A DNA stretch of 64,000 bases from Lojkania enalia (lineage: Eukaryota > Ascomycota > Dothideomycetes > Pleosporales): contig ML986645.1 of NCBI GenBank assembly GCA_010094045.1, positions 68,446 to 132,445 of the forward strand, in the 5' to 3' direction. Positions 33,453-43,580 of this stretch are shown piece after piece; the stretch's first letter is position 1, and each line of letters begins with the position of its first letter. Below the pieces are notes generated by a model. It had not been told where the DNA came from. It saw only the letters and a list, made by a program, of their open reading frames with translations, and ran no database searches. The translations under genes were made by a program, and so were the position numbers.

Positions 33453-34008
33453 TTAAACAACTCGCCTAGCTTTGCCCGTTTCAACCTCGTAGATCCAGCC
33501 AGTGAATCCGATCTCCTTTTCCACAGCCTTGCTCTCAAGCCACTCAATGTCCTCCTTGACTGCTTGCTCTAGATCAGCAAATGGCAAGAAATCCAGATCT
33601 GCAACCTCATTTGCTGCCTCTGAGCCCTTATTCTTGGCGACGATTCCTTTTGCATCTTCGTTCTGGAATGTAAGCATACCACATCCGGTATGTTTAACTA
33701 CAAGAACCTCCGTGGTACCAAGAAGTTGCTGGGATATGACAAGTGAACGGAAAGCGTCCTTCGCAGAGGCACCCGCATTCCGAATCACATGCGCTGCGCC
33801 GAGAGGGATGCTGAACGCTGCAGCGGGGTCGATGCGAGCATCCATGCACGTCACTAAAGTGGTCAGGAATCCAAGAGAATGAACAAGGACATGTGCACAT
33901 ACAGACTGCATATTTCTGCGCGGGTGGAAGTGCCAAGCCACCCTGCGTAAATCTCGCCGCATACTCTTTGTTCCCTTCGACCAGGTTCTTTTCGCCTTGG
34001 GTAGACAT
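33453..34008 (-). CDS. Small beta-class carbonic anhydrase
   Basis: Two exons, 33903-34008 and 33453-33853, with a 49-bp intron (GTATGT donor, TTTAG acceptor); 168 aa. The join gives QKYAVLTCMDARIDPAAAF. Beta-carbonic anhydrases interconvert carbon dioxide and bicarbonate. The zinc ligands are Cys38, His90 and Cys93 (VVKHTGCGM), and the Asp40-Arg42 dyad is present. The protein is shorter than the 220-280 aa typical of the main fungal enzymes and belongs to the compact type in which the amino-terminal arm is reduced. No targeting signal is evident, so it is probably cytosolic. It sits between the two F-box-like genes. Confidence 0.88.
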
Positions 34009-34552
34009 ACTATAGTTAGTGTGTGTACGTAGAATGGGCAATGTACGGGCTGTATCGAGGCCGGCAGCCCTAGATCTTATATATAATAATGTAGCCCCGC
34101 ATCTTGCATAAGTTTGGTGTCCTCCCGTTACCTACGTTAAGAATGCCATTGGTGACGAAAGTGCGTGGTGAAATTGTGCCATCCTTGGTAGCCGAGAAAT
34201 CGGCGACCTAAGCAAGAAAAACACCCTAGTGGTTTCCACAAGCAGGCAGTGGCTTCCTACAGGGTATCATTTGAGTTTCGGCTACTGTCAGGCAACACGG
34301 GGTTGTTGTGCCGTCGATGCGTTCCAAGGTTGATTCGGTGGAGTGGCGCATATCGCGTAAGTCGGAAAAAAAATACTCTATACCAAGAACGGACTAGCGC
34401 GCATATTTCACGCATCTGCGACAACGTACTATCGTCTGAAAATCAAACCGGCGGCTTTACCTCAACTCCTGTCCTACCATACTACTTATTAAAGCAAGGC
34501 GCATATTTCTATACTGCACTCGATAGAACTGAACCGGCCAAAGTCACTCACC
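34009..34552. other. Divergent promoter region between carbonic anhydrase and F-box gene
   Basis: 544 bp between the two start codons. No recognised site or further gene is seen. Confidence 0.5.
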
Positions 34553-35902
34553 ATGGACCTTCCGAATGAGCTGATCCTCGGTATCATTTCCGTCTTCCGG
34601 ATTATTAGAAGCTATGAAACACAATCCGAAGGGTTCCGGGATAAGGAGCACGAAAAGTCCCGACAGTGTGAGAATCGCCTGCGTCAGAGGACACTCTATT
34701 CACTCAGTCTTACATCGCGTCGGTTCCATAGGATCTCACAGCCCATCCTATACTCGGATTTTACGAGCACCGCTGTATGGCGTGGCCTTCGACCACTTCT
34801 AAGGTTTCGTGAATCAATTATAAATCAACCATATTTGGCGAGCCATGTGCAGTATATTGAAAATAGACTTAGCGATTACATGGGGAACGTCTTATTTGAC
34901 GATCTTAAGCTGGACGGAGCCGTTGAAATGGTCGAGAACTATTTCGCTAGCCTTGGAGATGTTATCGGACGCTGCCCTAACATCACACATTTATCAGTTG
35001 TCAGCCTTGAAGCTGCGGATGTAACCTTATGGCAAAGGCTTGTAGATCAGGACTCATCACCTCCCCGGTTTTTGAAGCATGGGTTCTCAAAATTGCGTAC
35101 ACTTTGTGTACAGTTACACAGCGGATATTATAGCTTCCAAGATAAGGGTGTCTGTTTCCAAAAAATCTGCGGTGCAATGGTGACGGCGCCGTCTCTGAGA
35201 AATCTACGAGCAAGTACTGTGGTCTCCTGCTGTGGTCCTGATCCAATGCCTATGGAATTCAAGGTTTTAGAGTCTATTGACATCTCTGAATGTCGTTTAG
35301 GCTTCCAAGATCTCGTCTCGCTTTTGGAAGCATGCAGTAATCTGAAGCACTTTGGTTGTCAATGGTCGTATCTGGATGACCAAACCAGCCAAGCTGCTGA
35401 CGTCGCCACTTTTCTCAGCGCATTAGTTGGTCAGAAAGATAAATTAGAGTCCATACGCTTGGACACGCGGCACGTTCGTCTATACCCAAACTATTTTATA
35501 TCGAATGCGCCCTTAAGATTTCAAGGTTTCGGAGCTCTACGTTCGCTTGAAATCTGCGAAGTAAGCCTTCTGGGAACCTCGATCCCATTCTTCAACTATT
35601 TTAGAGAAGAGCTGCCCATCCGCATTTCGGAATTGTTGCCGGCTTCACTCGTCTCTCTAACAATACTCCTTAACGAACAAGTCGAATTGCCTAGCTACTT
35701 CAAACCTGATAATTATTTCCCTCTTTTAGATCTGGTCGAAGACTGTCCCCGCCACTTACCGAATTTAAAGATATTACAAATTTGTCCGAGCGATGAACCG
35801 GTAAGGCTAGAAATGGCTAGGCAACAATTGGAACCGAAGTTTGCGAGAGTAGGGATTGAGATGTCTATATGCCTTGAGCCAATGAAAACAAATTCCTACT
35901 AG
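34553..35902 (+). CDS. F-box/LRR-like protein
   Basis: Single exon, 449 aa. The amino end MDLPNELILGIISVFRI is F-box-like, followed by LYSLSLTSRRFHRISQPILY, the usual second half of the fold. The rest has leucine-rich-repeat-like blocks (for example FKVLESIDISECRLGFQDLV and FGALRSLEICEVSLL). Such proteins usually recruit substrates to SCF ubiquitin ligases; this is family knowledge, and the partner is unknown. The same order of elements (F-box, LTLTS or LSLTS block, PSLASHIQYIE or PYLASHVQYIE) occurs in the broken gene at 31498-32950, so the two are probably paralogues lying about 1.6 kb apart with opposite orientation. Confidence 0.8.
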   Translation: MDLPNELILGIISVFRIIRSYETQSEGFRDKEHEKSRQCENRLRQRTLYSLSLTSRRFHRISQPILYSDFTSTAVWRGLRPLLRFRESIINQPYLASHVQYIENRLSDYMGNVLFDDLKLDGAVEMVENYFASLGDVIGRCPNITHLSVVSLEAADVTLWQRLVDQDSSPPRFLKHGFSKLRTLCVQLHSGYYSFQDKGVCFQKICGAMVTAPSLRNLRASTVVSCCGPDPMPMEFKVLESIDISECRLGFQDLVSLLEACSNLKHFGCQWSYLDDQTSQAADVATFLSALVGQKDKLESIRLDTRHVRLYPNYFISNAPLRFQGFGALRSLEICEVSLLGTSIPFFNYFREELPIRISELLPASLVSLTILLNEQVELPSYFKPDNYFPLLDLVEDCPRHLPNLKILQICPSDEPVRLEMARQQLEPKFARVGIEMSICLEPMKTNSY

Positions 35903-36040
35903 ATTTGATACACCAAGGGGCCAAAGGACTATTAAAGCGAAATTTTCAAACCGGAACGGACCGTTATGAAATTTTCATAGATATAAGTTTATCGCTAGCA
36001 TTCATTGCCGTTCCATCATGGTACACTTGTCCATCACAAT

Positions 36041-36936
36041 TTACCCATTCACACTGGCAGATTTGGGTAGGCCAATACCCACTGCAGCCGTCGCGCCCGC
36101 ATCCACTGGCAGGATGGCTCCGGTGATCCATCTCGCATGATCACTTGCAAGAAATACGACAGCGCCAGCTGCATCCCAGCCATTACCCTCAGTACCGAGG
36201 AGGCTGCGTTTTCGACGAGCTTCTCTTGCCTCTTCGCTCATACCTTTAGCATACATCATTGGAGTATACAGCATCTACGCGCATGAGCCAACGAACAAAT
36301 AAGCGTGAAGCAGCTTACCCCAGGACAAACGCAATTTACTCTTATCCCATCTTCTGCATGATGCGCAGCCATCGCACGGGTCATGTTAACGACTGCGCCT
36401 TTGCTTGTTGGATACAGTAAATGTGGCGTCCCTCCCCTTAGCCCAGCCACCGAACCCATGTTCACGATATTCCCTTTCATGGGTCCAGGGTTCTTTTGCA
36501 TGGCTGGGATAGCATATTTGGCCATTTGGACCATACTCGAGACGTTAATCTCCAGGCCTTCCGCCCACCCAGCCATATCAACATCTATGGCCGTTCCAGG
36601 GACGCCTCCAATCCCAACATTATTAATGAGGATATCAAGTCGCCCAAACTCTTTAAGCGCTTCATTGACAGCCCCCTCACAGTCTGAGGCTTGTGTCACG
36701 TCAGCGGAAAATGGAACAGCTTTACCTCTTCCAGGCTTGGAATTTGCCATTTCAGCAGTCTTCGCAGCATACTCGACATTGAGATCAAGGCAGAAAACAT
36801 TGCAGCCCTCGTCCGCAAGCATGATTGATATAGCTCGGCCATTCCCTATTCCGTCTCCTTCACAGCCAGCTCCTGTGACTATGGCGACTTTTTCTTTGAG
36901 ACCACGGGATGGCGGCTCAACCGAGACGTCCGCCAT
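36041..36936 (-). CDS. Short-chain dehydrogenase/reductase (SDR)
   Basis: Two exons, 36319-36936 and 36041-36274, with a 44-bp intron (GTAAGC donor, CGTAG acceptor) joining RVNCVCPG to MLYTPMMYAKG; 283 aa, a classical SDR. The NAD(P)-binding loop is VAIVTGAGCEGDGIGNG, slightly longer than the usual TGxxxGxG. NNVGIGG replaces the common NNAG. The catalytic Tyr-Lys pair is YPTSK, and the end reads WITGAILPVDAG. The substrate is unknown; an alcohol or sugar-like substrate is typical. It lies head to head with the esterase gene, 403 bp between starts, which may mean shared control. Confidence 0.9.
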
Positions 36937-37339
36937 CTCGATAAGTTAATTCATAAGCTTACTCAACCTAGTATTGAGGCGCACGTGATAGGATGTCTAG
37001 TGGATCTACACAGACGGGGGTTATCGGAGATACCATTACAGCGGGGCTCTTGTACGAACTTGAAAACTTGCTGATCCTATCTCATAACATTACAAGACGT
37101 GATTGAATGTAGAAGCGCGGCGAGGTGCGATATCGCTACTAACGCCGATCAGCTTATACCCCGCCTAATAATATAATATTCCGAGGTCCATCAGTAAATA
37201 CTTATTTAAACATGCCAAGATCCTGGTCACATATCACCCCAAGGTTTTCTCATTCTCCTACTTACATTGTCTTCCAAAGATTGTTCTCTTTTCTTACTTC
37301 GTCTTGAATCAAACCCATCATCCAAATTTAGTGTTCCCA
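36937..37339. promoter_or_regulatory. Shared divergent promoter interval, SDR and esterase
   Basis: 403 bp between two start codons facing away from each other. No known operator was recognised. The arrangement itself is the evidence. Confidence 0.4.
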
Positions 37340-38413
37340 ATGTGCGACTTCTCCCAATATGGCGGTCCTTCTGAGGAATGGCTAGCCGTCGAGAAAGACA
37401 TGGCGGGTCAAACCTATGACATATCCACACCACCAGAGATCCTGCAGCGTGGCGTGAATGAATTTCGGGAGAAGGCGTCGAGCAAAATCATGGGGGCCTT
37501 GGCTCCTCAAGTGCACATCGTCAACCACACCATTCCAACACGTGACGGGTCTACGATAGAGGCTCGCACCTATCGCCCGGTCACAAAGAAGGCCATGGAA
37601 AAACTTCCTGTCTATCTCCATCTCCACGGCGGAGGGTTCATCTTTGGCACTCTAGCTGCCGAGGATGCAACTTGCGCGAGCATTGCCATTAAGACTGGAA
37701 TCATTGTTTTGAATGTCAACTATCGGCATACGCCCCATTACACGTTCCCAACCGCATGGAACGACTCACAAGACGCATTTGCTTGGCTACACGATCATAT
37801 CGACGAAGTCGGCGGCGACTCAAGCAAAGTCCTAGTCGGCGGCATCTCCGCCGGAGGCCAGCTCACAGCATCCCTCGTCCTCGAAAAACAGCTCGGAAAA
37901 GCTCTATCCAAATACCCGCCCATCGCCGGCCAAATACTCATGATACCCTGCGTCGCGCACCCAGATACTTACAAAGACGCACAAATGAAGCAAATGCGCG
38001 ACCCCTCGGTATCCTCGTACATGGAGAACGAAAACGCGCCGGTCTTATCCATGAAAAATGTTCGATTCTTCACTGACTTGCTCAAGGCCGGAATCCCGGA
38101 TCTGCGCGATACGAAACTCAATCCCGGGAATGCGACGCCAGAGGAAGTGAAAGGTATGCCGCCGGCAGTGTTTGGTATCGCGGGGTTGGATCCACTGAGA
38201 GATGAGGCGCTGCTATATGCCAAGATGCTGGCTGAGGCGGGAGTTGCTACCGACATCAGTCTATTTAAGGGGGTTCCGCATGGGGCGAGGAGGTTTGGAG
38301 ACAGGCTGAGTGTGAATAAGCGGTGGGATGAAGTTATGATGAATGGGATCTCTTGGGTGCTTGGGAGCCCGGAGGCGAGTGGGAAGTTTGAGGTTAAAGT
38401 TTTGGAAAAGTAA
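37340..38413 (+). CDS. Alpha/beta hydrolase fold-3 esterase (hormone-sensitive lipase type)
   Basis: Single exon, 357 aa from the first ATG at 37340. It carries the family's oxyanion motif HGGG at about 96-99 (HLHGGGFIFGTL), the nucleophile elbow GGISAGG with Ser170, and the acid and base of the triad at about Asp284 (AGLDPLRDEA) and His314 (GVPHGAR). Members hydrolyse short esters, lactones or xenobiotics. There is no signal peptide, so it is probably intracellular. It shares its promoter interval with the SDR, which suggests they may act in one small catabolic or detoxifying step; this is inference from layout only. Confidence 0.9.
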   Translation: MCDFSQYGGPSEEWLAVEKDMAGQTYDISTPPEILQRGVNEFREKASSKIMGALAPQVHIVNHTIPTRDGSTIEARTYRPVTKKAMEKLPVYLHLHGGGFIFGTLAAEDATCASIAIKTGIIVLNVNYRHTPHYTFPTAWNDSQDAFAWLHDHIDEVGGDSSKVLVGGISAGGQLTASLVLEKQLGKALSKYPPIAGQILMIPCVAHPDTYKDAQMKQMRDPSVSSYMENENAPVLSMKNVRFFTDLLKAGIPDLRDTKLNPGNATPEEVKGMPPAVFGIAGLDPLRDEALLYAKMLAEAGVATDISLFKGVPHGARRFGDRLSVNKRWDEVMMNGISWVLGSPEASGKFEVKVLEK

Positions 38414-39877
38414 GGTTGAGAAAGTGGGCTCTTGTGGTACTGTTCTATTAGTAAGAGGTATTCATGGATCTTCGATACTTTTTTTCCGCTTCATTATTGC
38501 TTACAGCCTCCAATATAGTTATTTATAGTAGTAACCCTATTTTTTGTACGTGCTTTCTTTATGGTGTCATAATGATGTCTTCAGCTATGTTTTGGAATGT
38601 TTGTCTGCACAGTCTAATCCTCCAGGTCTAGAAGGCGACATGCAAAAGACCCATTTTAAATCCTAGATTCAGTTTCGTAGCTCACATAAGTACTCAATTA
38701 CTAATGTAGAGAAAAACTGAATAAAGTCGTAAGAGGCAAGGTATATCAAATTCAACATAAATATTTAGTCTGCTCCCCACCAAAAACAAAAAAAAAAAAA
38801 AAAAAAAAGAAAAATCAAATTCAAGTTCAAGTTCAAGTTCATAAGTACATCCACAAATTATGTTCGCCTCAACGTAATCTTTAGGACCTACCCGTTTTGA
38901 GAGATACCTTGCCCCTTCGTAAAAAATCGAAGTATATAAGGTCACCATTTCTTCCAGAACTGACCATATGTAAGAGGTGACCTTTCCCAAACATAACTCG
39001 GTTTCCTCACATCCTACGATTCTTCTCAGAAGCAACTCCGATACTCCTCCCGAAATTTAGTGTTCGTATTGTGATAGTCGCCCATTTCGATTGCAGGCCC
39101 CATTAGTATCATGGAGACATGGTTGTGAAACGTTTCATCGTTCTTGGGACAAGCTAGCCTTCCCCAAGTTAAAGAATGCGGGCTTCGTTCGCAGTTCAGG
39201 TTCTGAAAAGAAAAAACATTTGAGAAATCTGGATTTCTCGGTAAAGTGCTCCTTCACGAATTTCTCCCATCTTCGGTTGAAGTAATATTGGATTGCGCGC
39301 TTTAGATAATGATGCTTTATCTCTCCATATATGCAACAACAAGATATTCTTCGAAATTTAGAAACCCGTGAAAGATGTGTGGTACGAATGTTGAGGAAGG
39401 AGGAGAAGCTGAGGACAAGCAAGTCCTTTATACCGTGAATGACTTACCTCCGATTCATTCACATACGTTCAGTCACGTCACAGTCAGAACTATTTAATCG
39501 CCACTTGCGCAATTCCCATCCTATTCCGCTGCAAAAACTACCAACTCGCATTAAAGCGAAATAGGCATATTTAAGGTCACCTATGACTGTTACAAGGTAA
39601 AAAGAAGTATAATGCAAACAAGAGAGAAATAAAACAGTACTATAACTTAAAGTCATATCATCGTAGCACATCCAGACATCATCTCTACATGATCTTAACA
39701 TCGTGTCGGCCGTCACTTTTACCGTAGTCCGTTGCCCCAAGGTATCCAAGCCTGAATATTCAACCCTCTACGATCCCTTGTTATATCCTTCTTGGTAAGC
39801 GTCATTCGCTCGTATTCTCCTTTACTTCGACATAACTCCAAGCCCAAGTTGAAGAACATCCCCGAATACGCCAGTGC
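38414..39877. other. Intergenic, 3' to 3', AT-rich
   Basis: About 1.46 kb with a 21-base poly-A run at 38788-38808 followed by a short TTCAAG repeat (about 38817-38841). No credible gene is seen. Confidence 0.5.
38788..38841. repeat. Poly-A run and TTCAAG tandem repeat
   Basis: Twenty-one A, then an interrupted A stretch, then at least three copies of TTCAAG. Simple sequence; no element boundaries are visible. Confidence 0.7.
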
Positions 39878-41352
39878 TTAAGCATTCTTACTCTTCCTGC
39901 CCACAATCCACTTAAAATTCGCACACCAGCCTTCCCTCCTTCCCTCCCCTCCAAACCCCTCACTCCACTCCAAAATCTCCTTCTTCCCCGCCTCTACTGT
40001 CTCTCTAACCTCCTCTGCCGTCCACAGCCTCTCTTGATCCCCATGTTTCGTCAGCAGCCTCAGGCTGAAAGCCTCTAAACACTCCATAAACGTAACGAGG
40101 AACATCTTCCCAATCTTCTTTTGCTTCTCATCTTCTGGCCATTGTCCGACGGGAACGTTGACGGACGTGGTCCTCACATCCTTGAAGCCTGCATCTTCGA
40201 GGTACGTAGGGTGCATATAGAATGTTCCGAGCGGGCGGCCGGACTTGTAGGATGCCTGCATACCAGCCAAATATAACTTTCGAAGAGCGGGGAGGAACGC
40301 GGCTGCCTGATCATGCTTCGCCTTGGAGGTCCCGTCAGTCGATTGGCCCGGTACCGCGATCGAGCTCGTCATTTCGGGTGGCAATAGTTCGAGATCCGCG
40401 ACTTCAACGCAGCCGCCTGGCGCCAAATTCTTGTATATCTCTGCATAAACATCTTCCCAATATGCGAAAGAGCCTGCAAGGTTTCGTAGATGTATTAGGT
40501 CGAATGGCTGGCTGAAGTGCCAGCCAGGTTGCGCTTCGGATTCAAGGACGTAAGGGTTGAAGGACGGGCCTGCTTCAGAAGTACTCGGAGGTTTGTGCTG
40601 CTGTGGATCGTTTGAATCGGACATCGGCGTGTCGCCGGAAAGATTGCGCGCTGTCGGGTTTCGAAACGGACTGTAATTTTCTAACCTGAACGTGACTTCA
40701 TCTAGATCCGCGTCCAACCCCCAGACATCCAAGTCATCGATTTGCCATGTGACACGATCGGCACCGAATTCTCCCTCCGTCGTTTCCAAGTCCCATACTG
40801 CCATATCTACTCCAACAACATCAGTGTGGGGATATTGTTGGGCCATGGCGACAGCCCAATGGCCTGGGCCCGTTCCTAGGTCCAGAATTCTCCTCGTCAT
40901 TGGCGTTATTTTCGTGGTAGTAAGTTTTCCTTCGAGCGCGTGGACGAAAACTTGGTGTAAGATGGTCAACCGATCTTGTTCTGCTTGATCACACGGCATA
41001 AAATAGGTATCATTTCCATAGATGCGCCCATTCTCCTTAATGAATTCAAGATCATCGGATGCTAATGTGCGAGTAGACTCTCTGAGGGTTGTGCCGTTAG
41101 TGGGATCCTTTCCAAAAGTCGCGACGAAGTTTGCGTGTATGGACGCGAAGGAAAAAGGACGCTGTGGGTTCTTGTAGCGCTTGTGAAGCGATTGAAGCAA
41201 GGTGAATAGAAGTGTACTCGCGTTTCGAAGGAGACTCAATCTTACATGGTATCTGCCGATGTTGAACTTTTCGAGTCATTTCTAGGACGCTTCTGTTGTG
41301 CGGCTGTGTGATCTCTTGCCGGATCGTCGGGTTGTGGCGGCTCCTCCTCCAT
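39878..41352 (-). CDS. LaeA-like SAM-dependent methyltransferase
   Basis: Two exons, 41246-41352 and 39878-41081, with a 164-bp intron (GTAAGA donor, CACTAACGG branch region, CCTCAG acceptor); 436 aa. Without this intron the long frame has no ATG before the enzyme core, which supports the model. The amino end is polar and disordered (MEEEPPQPDDPARDHTAAQQ). SAM-binding motif I is RILDLGTGPGHWAVAMAQQY at about 100-119, followed by VVGVDMAVWD; IHLRNLAGSFAYWEDVYAEI and GGCVEVADLELLP fit later motifs. Related LaeA/TAM-domain proteins regulate secondary metabolism or methylate small molecules. Which applies here is unknown, and no biosynthetic core gene is visible nearby. Confidence 0.82.
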
Positions 41353-43580
41353 GGTCTTGGGCCGGCGGATCGGGGAAGAAGCGAACGGGGAAAAGGCTGG
41401 CCCAACAACCTCCCTCGCGCGGAATGGTATTTGAGCAATTTAGTTCTACAGTGATTGTGCCCGGCTCGCCCCTCAATTGGGAATTTCCTTCGTGATGTGC
41501 GATAAAGGGGGTTGTGGTTATTAGGATGTTGCAACCATTACGCGGGGGTTCCTTGATTGGTGGGGTGTTGGTCAATCCTGAGTCCACGGGGCGTATGTAG
41601 GCACCTGAAGATGAGGCGTGGAGGTCAAAGAACAGCCAGAGTCCCAATGCGTCGATGCACTGCCGATGTATACGGCAAGGCCGAGCAGCTGACTGGCCCG
41701 TCGGTTTTACTTTTGCTCAAGCCGTCTTGGTGCCAACATTGAATAGAGGTCCACTAATTTTCAGGGAGGGTATAATATAAAATGCGAAGGTAGGCAGCAG
41801 TAGCCTAAGCGGGAAAGCCTCGACTTTGAGCAATTGGACCAGTAATAGAAAGATACAACAGAATCTGCAATGCGATAGCTGCACCGTTGGTAAGGATTCG
41901 AGCATATCAAAGCTCAAGCTCTCTGCGCCATATGCCTCCCATACACCAGGTTACGAGCTCCCGCAGCACGAGGTCAGCAATCAATGCCGCGCGCACTACA
42001 CCATCATTTGCATGCAGGGAGGATAGGTAATGGGGGAGAACAATAGCAGAACGGACTATAACGGCGTAATGGTCTCCGACCGCTACTCTGCACAGCAACG
42101 TCAGACGCAATTAATTTCTGCGAGTGTTATCTAAGCTTGAGGGGTAATTAGGGAAGGGATCTCTATGCGCGCCGGGGACGTATCTTGGGGGTCGGTAGAG
42201 GCGGTAGTGCGGATTGAGGCGCGAGCATGCAGTCAAAAGAAGGAGGCTTGAAGCTTCCAGAAAATCTCAAGTGGGCCGTACCGTCGGGTCGATGTGATTG
42301 ATGTGCAAATGTGACTGAGAGCGATGACAGTGCAGAAAAGACACGGATCGGAGAATATGAGCGGGCGTCCGTCGGAGCCAGGAATGCAATAGATTCCCTA
42401 GAGCACCTTGCAACTCGCTGCGTCCCTCTCGTTGAAACGAAAAGGTCCAGGTGACGCACTAGCAACAAGGCGAGCGCTCGTTGGCTGTCTGTTAACCCTG
42501 GCTGCAGCAAACAGTGGTCCGTCTGGCAATGGGTGGTGAACGAGCGGGCTAGTTCATGCGTGGCCGAGAGACTCAGAGTCCGCAGGTTCCCTAGCGTACT
42601 GGACTGGATGAGCTGTGCAACCACCCTTCGCCCGCCCTGCCGAGAGCCACTGGAGTGCCAGCCAAGTGTTCGATGCGGGCTGCAGACAACTGTCAATGAG
42701 GATATGGATAGAGGCAGGGCATTAGCATGGACGTGCAGATGCAGAAGGCTGGCACAGTTGTTGTGGTGGTGTGTCGGGAGTCATGCCACATCCGAGACCC
42801 CTGCCATTCATCCCAGCGGGACTCGCAGATGGACCGGGGTGGCTCACAAAGTCGGAGCACCAAGGTGAGGCACAGCAAATGCTCCAGCGCATCGTCCGTC
42901 GGCGACCATGCTGCTGGATTCGGGGGGGTCACCCATTTGTCAATCGATTGGGTCTCGCCGCCAGGCACGCCCGCCGGCCAGCTGTCTCCTGAAAGCGGGA
43001 AGACGCTGCATGTCAGACAGGTGGTCGGACTCGGGCCAGAAACCGAACCGTTCAGTCTCCGGCAAGCCCAGCGGGTGGGATACCAGCAGGGTGGGCCTCC
43101 GTTCAGTGAGACTGGAGGCGTTGCCTGGAGAAATGACAGGCAACGTGCAGACGCCGCTAGTATTGAAGACTGCTTGGATACGAGCACGTCCGTTGAGAAG
43201 CGTCGAGAGTGGGGTTTGTGTGACATCCGCTGTGGAGGAGTCGTGGTTCTAGCGGCATCTGCCTTTCAACCCATTCGAAATCTCGTACCCAAAGTTCGAG
43301 TTTGGGAAATGTTCAGTCAAAGGGTGGTCAAAATAAGGTTTTAAGGGCGAATTCGGCTGTCACGTGCAGGGTTGTCAGCGGCTTCAGCGGGAGACGCGAC
43401 CGAGCCCAATGCGATGTAATTTTGTGAGCGAGCTGTTCAGCTCATCGCCGCAAGTCCACATCGTACGCATTAATACAGTCCTAAGAAAGTATACAGTTCG
43501 GAGATACGCCGTGAAAGCCTTTTTCGCCAGGTCTATCCCGTCAAAACATGTTTGAAGCCTATCTAGGACGGCTTGAACGC
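41353..43580. other. Intergenic, partly GC-rich, no gene supported
   Basis: About 2.2 kb. From 42160 to 43350 the GC content rises and long overlapping frames appear on both strands (42163-42696 -, 42693-43226 -, 42727-43344 +). They overlap each other in opposite directions and none shows family features or splice signals, so I do not call a gene. Confidence 0.45.

Noticed and set aside
42163..43344. Three long open frames (177, 177 and 205 codons) overlapping on both strands
   Set aside because: They overlap head-on in GC-rich DNA, have erratic composition and show no motif. Lack of stops by base composition explains them.
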